Shown here: piece by piece, positions 57,397 through 64,000 of the stretch
Position numbering within the stretch: the first letter of the stretch is position 1
Layout of the letters: each line of letters starts with the position of its first letter
Assembly: GCF_900156895.1 (NCBI RefSeq)
Contig: NZ_FTPD01000045.1
Location: 658,758-722,757 of the forward strand
From: Mesorhizobium prunaredense
GTDB lineage: Bacteria > Pseudomonadota > Alphaproteobacteria > Rhizobiales > Rhizobiaceae
Direction: 5' to 3'
Length of the DNA: 64,000 bases
The notes under the pieces: model-generated
The model's input: only the letters and a program-made list of their open reading frames with translations
Databases searched by the model: none
What the model was told of the DNA's origin: nothing
Position numbers and translations under genes: made by a program

Positions 57397-59988
57397 ATGA
57401 AACACGTATGCGTCACCGATCGAGACGGCTGCCCCGAATGCGAAATCCCGCAAATGGCGCGCAACACACTGTTCGACGGCAAGATCATGTCGGCGCAGGA
57501 TTTCGTCGACGAGCAGGCCTATTTCATGGGCAAGGATCGCCGCCACAACCAGCTTCTGCATGGCTGGGGCACGGTCTGCGGGCTGAAGGTGCTGGAGCAT
57601 CCAAACCCCGATTGCCGCCCGCAATACGTCATCGTCACCGCCGGTGCCGCCATCGACTGCTGCGGCCGCGAGATCCTGGTCCGCCACAATGCCATGTTCG
57701 ATTTCCGTGCCGCCTTCCTGGAGGCCTGGACGCACAAGAACGGCAAGAACGTGCCGCCCGACGACAAGCCACACCGGCTTGAACTGGCCATCCGCTACGC
57801 CGAATGTCCGACCGACCCTGTGCCGGCGGTGTTCGAGGGCTGCGGCAGCGGCGAGGCGGCCTGCCTGCCGAGCAAGATCCTCGAAGGCTTCTCCTTCGCC
57901 GCGCTGCTCGACCGGCCGCCGCAGGACCTTCCCGTCGAGGTCAGGCAGCTCGACTGGGAATGCACCAACAACATCGACCATGCCAAGCGGCTGGCGCTGC
58001 ATGAGGGCTCGAAACGGCTCTATGTGCTGACCGGTGAGAGCCCGGCGATGCTGGTCGCGCTCGACACCGAAAACAAGAGCATCCAGGCGTCGGTGTCGTT
58101 TGTCGACCACGCCGGTGTCGACGTCGCCGTCTCCGCCGACGGCGCCCATCTCTTCTGCGTGCTTCATCCCGATGCCGGCGGCGACGCGGTGCTGCGTGTG
58201 CTCGATACGGCCAACCTTGCCGCCGTGCCACCGCCCGATATCAAGATCACCGACGCGGCTGCTGGCGAAGTGCGGCTGCTGGCCCTGGCCGACGGCCGGC
58301 TCCTGGCGGCGAACCCGGAAAACGACGAAGTTTTGGTGTGGAAGGCCGATATCGTCACGGCGGCGCCGAGCGCGCCGGCATCCATAGCCGTCGCCGACAA
58401 GCCGGTGGCACTCGCCATCGGCCCCCTCGGCAATTTCGTCTACGTCGCTGCCGGCGATGCCGCCAAGATCATCGCGGTCAAGCTCGCCGACATGACCACC
58501 GTGGCGCTCGATGTCGGTACCGGCGGCACCGCTCGGCTCTCGGCGATCGCCGTGTCGCAGCGCGACAACAGCGACCTGCTCGCCGTTGCCGACCGCGCGG
58601 CATCCACGGTCCATCTGTTCAAGGCGCTGCCCGAGGCGGCTGCGGCCGCCGACCGCGTCGTGCCGGTCGGCGCGGCAATGGCCGGCCTTGTCGCAAAACC
58701 GGTGGCGCTCGCCTTTTCGTTGGGCGGCAAATGGCTCTATCTCCTGTCGGAGGCCGCGGATGGAAAGGGTGCCGCGCAGATCATCTCCGTCGACCGGCGC
58801 GCCGCTAACCAGTCGCCCTGGATCAGCGCCGCCGAACCGGCCGGCCTGTCGCCGCAGCAGGTGGTCGCGGACGCCTCCGGCCGGCATCTCTACCTGGCCT
58901 TCGACGGCAGCCCGGCGGCAGCCGATCCGCGCATTCCGGGCGGCGTCGCCATCTTTGAGATCTGCGGCGACAGTTGCGGCGACATCTTGCTCAAGTCACT
59001 CGAAGGTTGCCCGGCTTGCGAGGATGGCGACGAGATCGTCCTGGCGACGATCGTCGACTACCGCTTCAACGATCCGCTGACCACGGCGAGGATCGACAAT
59101 GTCACAGGCCGGCGGCTGTTGCCGTCGACGTCGGTTCTGACGGAGGCGATACGCTGCCTGCTCGACTGCGAATGCGGGGGCGGTGGCGGCACGGAAGGAC
59201 CGCAAGGGCCGAAAGGCGACAAGGGCGACCCAGGCGAAGACGGCCAAGACGGTGCCGACGGCGCCCCCGGCCGGGATGGCGCCGACGGGCTTCCCGGGCG
59301 TGACGGTCAGGATGGTCGTGACGGCAAAGATGGCGAGGGTCTGCGCGACGACTATCCGCGCATCGTCGGCATCAACTGGCCGCATGGCGGCTATATCGCC
59401 GAAGACGGCAACATCCTCGACAGGCAGGGCATCGTCATCGCCTTCGATCCGGAACGGCCGATCCTTGCCGAGACGCTGAACCTGCAGACCGTGCAGCTGC
59501 TTTTCCAGCATATGCCGGAAGGGCACGAGGTCGGGCGCAGGCGCATTTTCACGCGCTGCTACTGCCAGGTCGTCGGCCGCGCCAGCGGGCTCAAGATTGA
59601 GGCCAGATGCGGCGAGGAGTTCGACGTTCCGGAGGAGGATATCCCGCTCGTGCCCGGAAACATCGTGACCGGGGTGCGTTTCCGGGCCTGCGATGCCGAC
59701 GGCGAATTCATCGGCGGGCCGATTCCACTGCCACAAGGACGCTATCGCGTCGTGCTCGAGGGCAACTTCATCCTCGGCGAGAAGATGATCGAGGTCGCCG
59801 ATCCCGGCAATCCCGGCGAGAAACGCAAGGTGCATCCCGCGCTCGACGCCAATCATTTCGGCTTCGGCCTCACCGACCCCGATCCCGAGCGCCGCCGCTG
59901 CCCGACCGGCGACCGCGTCGAGGGCGGACGGTTCCTGAGCTGGTTCACCATCAATCGAGACGGCAGGCCGCCGGAGGAAGATCAATGA
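57397..59988 (+). CDS. Fibre/adaptor protein with beta-propeller and collagen-like stalk
   Basis: The 863-residue protein starts with a docking-type domain (TLFDGKIMSAQDFVDEQAYFMGKDRRHNQLLHGWGTVCGLKVLEHP), shared in pattern by the next two proteins. A beta-propeller region follows (YVLTGESPAMLVALDTENKSIQASVSF and similar blades). Then at about residues 598-648 there are some 17 collagen-like Gly-X-Y triplets (GPQGPKGDKGDPGEDGQDG), and a C-terminal beta-rich tip. The layout suggests a trimeric tail fibre, docked at the baseplate with a rigid stalk and binding tip. Many cysteines precede the propeller. Confidence 0.8.
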   Translation: MKHVCVTDRDGCPECEIPQMARNTLFDGKIMSAQDFVDEQAYFMGKDRRHNQLLHGWGTVCGLKVLEHPNPDCRPQYVIVTAGAAIDCCGREILVRHNAMFDFRAAFLEAWTHKNGKNVPPDDKPHRLELAIRYAECPTDPVPAVFEGCGSGEAACLPSKILEGFSFAALLDRPPQDLPVEVRQLDWECTNNIDHAKRLALHEGSKRLYVLTGESPAMLVALDTENKSIQASVSFVDHAGVDVAVSADGAHLFCVLHPDAGGDAVLRVLDTANLAAVPPPDIKITDAAAGEVRLLALADGRLLAANPENDEVLVWKADIVTAAPSAPASIAVADKPVALAIGPLGNFVYVAAGDAAKIIAVKLADMTTVALDVGTGGTARLSAIAVSQRDNSDLLAVADRAASTVHLFKALPEAAAAADRVVPVGAAMAGLVAKPVALAFSLGGKWLYLLSEAADGKGAAQIISVDRRAANQSPWISAAEPAGLSPQQVVADASGRHLYLAFDGSPAAADPRIPGGVAIFEICGDSCGDILLKSLEGCPACEDGDEIVLATIVDYRFNDPLTTARIDNVTGRRLLPSTSVLTEAIRCLLDCECGGGGGTEGPQGPKGDKGDPGEDGQDGADGAPGRDGADGLPGRDGQDGRDGKDGEGLRDDYPRIVGINWPHGGYIAEDGNILDRQGIVIAFDPERPILAETLNLQTVQLLFQHMPEGHEVGRRRIFTRCYCQVVGRASGLKIEARCGEEFDVPEEDIPLVPGNIVTGVRFRACDADGEFIGGPIPLPQGRYRVVLEGNFILGEKMIEVADPGNPGEKRKVHPALDANHFGFGLTDPDPERRRCPTGDRVEGGRFLSWFTINRDGRPPEEDQ

Positions 59989-61901
59989 AACAGGATGTCT
60001 CCACCCATCATGGAAGCGGCTGCTGCTGTCCGACCTGCCGCGGGCTGAGGCCGTTCGAGCAGCCGCTGTTCGCTTCGGGCCAGGTGCTCAGCGCCGCCGA
60101 TCTGTCCAGCCTCGAAACCTACATCAAGGGCAAGAACCGGCTGCACAACCGCTATCTGCACGGCTGGGGCGTGGTGTGCGGGCTGGAAGTTGTCTGCGAC
60201 GATTGCGAGGGATCGGTCACCATCCGCTCGGGCTACGCCATCGACCCTTGCGGCGAGGACATTGTCGTCGCCGAGGACACCCGCTTCGATGTCGTCAAGG
60301 CGATCCGCGAATGCCGCGATTCCCGGAAATCGAAGACCGGAGATTGCGACCCGTGGGCGCCGCCGCCCGACCCCGGCTGCAAGGACATCGAGACGCATTG
60401 GTGCATCTCGCTTAAGTACAAGGAGGTCGAAGCCTCCTATGTGCGGGCGCTGGCCACGTCCATGCCCGGCCCGGCGCAGTCCTGCGGCTGCGGTTGCGGC
60501 GGCGGCAAATCCGCCGGCGGCGGAAGTTGCGGCTGCGGCGGCAAGTCCAAGAGTGCCGGCGGTTGCGGCTGCGGCGGCAAATCGAAAAGCAACGGCGATT
60601 GCGGTTGTGGCTGCGGCGGCTCGAAATCGCAGGGCGCGGTCGCGAAGACATTGCAATGGCGCAGCTCCGCCAGCGCGCTGACCGCCAACAACAGCTGCGC
60701 GCCGCGCCGGCTGCTCGAATGCTTCGATGTCGGCATCGTCGAATCGCCGCATGGCTGCCAGCCGACGCTGTTCGAGCGCCGGCCGGGCGATGACCGCCAG
60801 GTCGACTACGCCGCCTCGGTGCTGAAGGCGCTGATCCCGGAGGACAGCCTGCTCGGCCGCATCGTCGCCTGCCTATCGGCCAAGATCCAGCCGCTGACCG
60901 CGCTCGACCAGCGCCAGACGGCGATCCTGATCGCGTTGTTCGCCGGCGCGACACCGGGCGTGCCGGCGTCGGAAATTCATGTCGCGGTGGTGCGCTTCCG
61001 CAAGATCGTCATGGACCTTCTCGCCGACGACGACAATCCGGTGCGCTGCCAGATGCGGGTGGCGGCGGGCACGATCATCCTGCCGGCGCCAACGGTCGAG
61101 GATGAGCGGAACCCGAAACAATACACGGAGCAGGGACGCGAGGCGCTACGCGATCTCCTGGCCGTATGGCTGCAGCTGATGATCGACTGCATCTGCCACG
61201 CCTTCATCCCGCAATGCGACGACGACCCCTGCGACGACAGGGTCGAGATCGCCTGCGTGACGGTCAAGGGCGACAAGATCCTGCGCATCTGCAACCATTC
61301 CTGCCGCCGCTACGCCGGCGCCTTCCCGTCGACCTTCTACTGGATGTCGCTGGTGCCGGTGCTGCCGCTGATCGGCAAGGTGCTGGCCTGGCTGTGCTGC
61401 CGGCCGGAGCTTTTGCGGCGCAACTCGCCGCTGGTCAACGACCTGATGCCGGCCCTCGACGCCATCGACCCGACCGGCCGGCTGCGCCAGGCCATCGTCG
61501 GCAACAATTTCGCGCTGCCGAAACTCTACATCGAGCGGATCGCGAAGACGGTCGATCCGACGTCCTTCGCCGGCCGGCTTTTGGGCAGCCTTTATCACGG
61601 GCTGGTCGCCGCCGGCGAGGCAGGCGGCTCTGTCAAGGGCGCGCGCGACCGCTTCAAGGCGGCCAACATCAGCGTGGAGGAACGCGAGGTCGACGAAGCG
61701 GACGCCGACAGGCTGGTCGGCGCCATGCTGAGGCATCCGCTGGTGCAGCCGGGCGACAGCGTCGTCGTACACAAGCGCGGCGACCGGGTGGTGGCTGTGA
61801 CGCCGGCAACGGCCGCGCCAGCCAACGCCGAGCTGGACAGTCTGCGCTCTGAACTGAAGCAACTGCGCAACGAGGTCCGCGCGCTGAAACGGCAGAAGTG
61901 A
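59985..61901 (+). CDS. Fibre/adaptor protein with Cys/Gly-rich insert
   Basis: The 638-residue protein begins GCCCPTCRGLRPFEQPLFASG and has the shared docking domain (LSAADLSSLETYIKGKNRLHNRYLHGWGVVCGLEVVCDDCEG, then GYAIDPCGEDIVVAED). At about residues 165-215 there is a low-complexity insert of CGCGCGGGKS-type units, about a dozen cysteines separated by Gly/Ser/Lys. It could bind metal or cross-link. The C-terminal half is helical with an end coiled coil (LDSLRSELKQLRNEVRALKRQK). The start overlaps the previous stop (ATGA). Confidence 0.78.
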   Translation: MKQDVSTHHGSGCCCPTCRGLRPFEQPLFASGQVLSAADLSSLETYIKGKNRLHNRYLHGWGVVCGLEVVCDDCEGSVTIRSGYAIDPCGEDIVVAEDTRFDVVKAIRECRDSRKSKTGDCDPWAPPPDPGCKDIETHWCISLKYKEVEASYVRALATSMPGPAQSCGCGCGGGKSAGGGSCGCGGKSKSAGGCGCGGKSKSNGDCGCGCGGSKSQGAVAKTLQWRSSASALTANNSCAPRRLLECFDVGIVESPHGCQPTLFERRPGDDRQVDYAASVLKALIPEDSLLGRIVACLSAKIQPLTALDQRQTAILIALFAGATPGVPASEIHVAVVRFRKIVMDLLADDDNPVRCQMRVAAGTIILPAPTVEDERNPKQYTEQGREALRDLLAVWLQLMIDCICHAFIPQCDDDPCDDRVEIACVTVKGDKILRICNHSCRRYAGAFPSTFYWMSLVPVLPLIGKVLAWLCCRPELLRRNSPLVNDLMPALDAIDPTGRLRQAIVGNNFALPKLYIERIAKTVDPTSFAGRLLGSLYHGLVAAGEAGGSVKGARDRFKAANISVEEREVDEADADRLVGAMLRHPLVQPGDSVVVHKRGDRVVAVTPATAAPANAELDSLRSELKQLRNEVRALKRQK

Positions 61902-61926
61902 GCCGGGGCGACAGGAGGGTTATGCG

Positions 61927-63984
61927 ATGACAGCCGAACCGATCGAGAGACTGAATTACTTCCAGTTCCAGTATCTCGGAGCCGAGGATCTCATCGCCCA
62001 GCAGGCCTATCACCGCGACATGCGGCGGCGCCACAATCTGGGGCCACATACAGCGGGCATCATTACCGGCCTGAACGTCGTCGAGCGGGCGCGTGAGGGT
62101 GACGCGCCGTTCGTCGACGTCTATGTCTTGCCGGGCATCTGTGTCGACGGCTATGGCCGCGACATCGTCGTGCTGGAGCCGGTGCGCATCGACGGCGAGC
62201 TGTTCGCCGCCTACAACACCGACCGGCATCTGGAGCTGTGGATCGGCTATGACGAGCAGGCGGCGCAGACTGCGACCGGCGGCTTCGCGCCCTGCACCGA
62301 CGCCGAGAGCTATGCCCGCGTACGCGAAACCTATCGTTTCGCCGTTGGCTCCATCGATCCCAGCCATGACGAGATCGTCGTCGACGGCAAGAATGCGGTG
62401 GCGCCAGCCGTTGCCGGGCCGGACGACACCATCATTCCCGCCGATGAATCCATCCCCTACCAGGATTTTCCGGACAATGAACGGCAAGCGCGCTGGCTGG
62501 TACGGCTCGGCATGTGCCATTGGGACGGCACGGTGCGCAAGTTCCGCCCGGCCGCTGCCGGTATGCTGGCCGAGGGCCGTCGCTACGCCGGCTTCGTCGG
62601 CGGCGCCCTGCTTTCTGAAAGCGGGGCGTTGCGGATCGCGCCGCGCACCGCCGCCGTGGATGTCGACCTCGTGGATTTCGCCACCGTCGACGGCCGGCTG
62701 CAGGTAAACGGCCGGATCGTCGCCAAGAAGGATGTCTTCCTGCATGGCGGCAAGCTGTCGCTGCAATCGGCAGGCGGCTCCGACGAGACGGTGCCGCTGT
62801 GGCTGCAGCGGCTGCCCGCGCCGATCGGCAGTGGCGGCGACCTGCGCATCCATATCGGTGACAATCCGGCCAAGAACACGCGGCTGACCATCGGTCCGGG
62901 GCCGATGCCGACGTCCATGGCCACGGAGAAGGTCGTGCTCGGCGTGCGCGGCGACGACAAGGTCGACATTCCGACCGGCCGGCTGCGCTTCGGCGCACTG
63001 ACCCGCCAGCATATCGACCTGTGGGGCACCGACGACAACGCCATCGCCCCCTACGGTATCGGCGTGCAGGGTGGCGCCACCTATTTCCGCACCGGCGGTG
63101 ATTTCTACTGGCATCTCAACGGCGAGCACAGCGACGCCAATGGCGACCCGGGCGCCGGCGGAGCGCAACTGATGCGGCTGTCCGGGCAGGGCAGCCTGCA
63201 TTTCCGCAACGATTTCCGCCAGTTCCTCAACGTCGTCGCCAACGGCCAGGCCTTCGGCATCGGCGTGCAGGACCTGACGCTCTATCAGCGCTCATGGTCG
63301 GACTTCGCCTGGTATCGCGGCGGCGGTCATGGCATGGGCCATTTCGATCCCGGCGGCGGCGCGCTGGCAATGTGGCTGGACGGTGCCAGCCGGCTGTCGG
63401 TGATGGGCGGCGTGACCAGCCGCTCGACCGTCAGCCTGTGGGGCAGCAAGCTGGAATTCCTCACCGGCGCCGGTGACACCAATACCGACCCGCTGGAGAT
63501 GATGCGCATCACCAATGCGCCCAACCGCAACGACCTGCGCATCGTCATCGGCGACGACGATGTCGGCGACGATCGCCTGACCGTCGGTCCGGTGACCGGC
63601 GCCGGCTTCCAGGAGAAATTCGCTGTCCAGAACAATGGCGACGTGCGTGTCGCTGGCGATCTCTACGTGCGCGGCAGCAGAGTGCCGCCCGCGATCGATA
63701 TCGTCACCGGCAAGTATTTCCTCAACAGGACAACCGGCGGCACCGACACCATCCAGCTATTCGTATCCACCGGCCGCGTGGCCAACATCTCCGATGCGCA
63801 CATCACCGTGGCGCTATCCGATATCGGCAACCAGCATACGGCCACCGATGCGCGCTGGGCGGTCAGCTGGGACGGCACCAAGACCCTAGCCGGCTCGACA
63901 GCGATCTTTCCGATCAAATGCGAGGTGGGCGACTCCGACGGCCACCTTTTCTTCTTCACCTTCGTGGCTGTCTTCTACGGCTGA
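61927..63984 (+). CDS. Tail fibre-like protein with docking domain and beta-rich shaft
   Basis: The 685-residue protein starts with the third version of the docking domain: ERLNYFQFQYLGAEDLIAQQAYHRDMRRRHNLGPHTAGIITGLNVVERA, then LPGICVDGYGRDIVVLE. The remainder is beta-rich with repeated DLRIHIGD and DRLTVGP-type strands and aromatic Gly-rich loops, as in trimeric receptor-binding fibres. A GGAGG ribosome site precedes ATG 61927. It ends with a hydrophobic strand (HLFFFTFVAVFYG). It probably recognises the target cell surface. Confidence 0.8.
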   Translation: MTAEPIERLNYFQFQYLGAEDLIAQQAYHRDMRRRHNLGPHTAGIITGLNVVERAREGDAPFVDVYVLPGICVDGYGRDIVVLEPVRIDGELFAAYNTDRHLELWIGYDEQAAQTATGGFAPCTDAESYARVRETYRFAVGSIDPSHDEIVVDGKNAVAPAVAGPDDTIIPADESIPYQDFPDNERQARWLVRLGMCHWDGTVRKFRPAAAGMLAEGRRYAGFVGGALLSESGALRIAPRTAAVDVDLVDFATVDGRLQVNGRIVAKKDVFLHGGKLSLQSAGGSDETVPLWLQRLPAPIGSGGDLRIHIGDNPAKNTRLTIGPGPMPTSMATEKVVLGVRGDDKVDIPTGRLRFGALTRQHIDLWGTDDNAIAPYGIGVQGGATYFRTGGDFYWHLNGEHSDANGDPGAGGAQLMRLSGQGSLHFRNDFRQFLNVVANGQAFGIGVQDLTLYQRSWSDFAWYRGGGHGMGHFDPGGGALAMWLDGASRLSVMGGVTSRSTVSLWGSKLEFLTGAGDTNTDPLEMMRITNAPNRNDLRIVIGDDDVGDDRLTVGPVTGAGFQEKFAVQNNGDVRVAGDLYVRGSRVPPAIDIVTGKYFLNRTTGGTDTIQLFVSTGRVANISDAHITVALSDIGNQHTATDARWAVSWDGTKTLAGSTAIFPIKCEVGDSDGHLFFFTFVAVFYG

Positions 63985-63993
63985 AAGGGACTG

Positions 63994-64000
63994 ATGCGAT
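63994..64000 (+). CDS. Start of a further operon gene, cut by the window edge
   Basis: An ATG lies nine bases after the fibre stop, preceded by AAAGGGA as ribosome site. Only two codons are visible, so nothing can be said about the product. The expected missing eCIS components (AAA ATPase, PAAR tip, tape measure) may follow. Confidence 0.4.

Noticed and set aside
56836..58887. 683-codon minus-strand frame across two eCIS genes
   Set aside because: It spans two real plus-strand genes and their junction, and its translation is Arg/His/Gly-rich low-information sequence typical of shadow frames.

Overview
The window looks like chromosome from a Mesorhizobium-like member of the Rhizobiales. G+C is high. 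It carries an alphaproteobacterial secF neighbourhood, TrmFO instead of TrmA, twin DUF1127 genes followed by CCUCCUCCC-loop small RNAs, and a coxMNOP-type alternative cytochrome c oxidase operon. These assignments come from reading sequence and motifs; no database search was possible.

Region 1 (1-25.9 kb) is core and housekeeping. It holds the 3' end of secF with two small downstream genes whose human relatives are complex I assembly factors, a ParDE-type toxin-antitoxin pair with a perfect 27-bp palindromic operator, trmFO, a secreted transglutaminase-like protein, DUF1127 genes with two cuckoo-type sRNAs, a DUF2157/GDYXXLXY membrane pair, tRNA-Leu(UAG), a secreted protein made of eleven 14-residue repeats, and trigger factor. 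A respiratory part follows: a c-type cytochrome, ctaB, and an oxidase operon encoding subunit II, subunit I, two subunit III proteins and subunit IV. A class III adenylate cyclase, a YbaK-type deacylase, a LysR regulator and an MFS exporter complete the region.

Region 2 (25.9-40.2 kb) is a genomic island bracketed by two diverged direct repeats of about 0.85 kb. Each repeat holds the 3' end of the MFS gene, a radC tail and an AlpA-like excisionase/regulator gene, which is intact on the left and frameshifted on the right. Between them are five large genes in two divergent units. One unit encodes an all-helical repeat protein and a WD40 protein. The other encodes an LCAT-like phospholipase, a transglutaminase-like/NACHT ATPase and a TPR-like helical protein. 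The three sensor-like proteins appear to start with the same kind of helical domain that follows the NTPase core in ordinary one-chain STAND proteins. I read this as a split STAND (NLR-like) conflict system with one ATPase switch, three separate sensors and up to two effector activities. This is the most interesting candidate in the window.

Region 3 (40.2-64 kb) starts with a broken aldehyde dehydrogenase. It continues as a long co-directional operon for an extracellular contractile injection system (eCIS, a phage-tail-like particle): a pseudo-receiver, DUF4255 tail terminator, two sheaths, two tubes, a DUF5908-like protein, LysM/tube-connector, gpD-like hub, gpV-like spike, gp25, a gpJ-like wedge, a P2 I-like protein with a beta-propeller, and three large fibre or adaptor proteins that share one N-terminal domain. 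One of these has a collagen-like stalk and another has a Cys/Gly-rich insert. The AAA ATPase, PAAR tip and tape-measure genes expected of an eCIS are not seen and may lie beyond the right edge.
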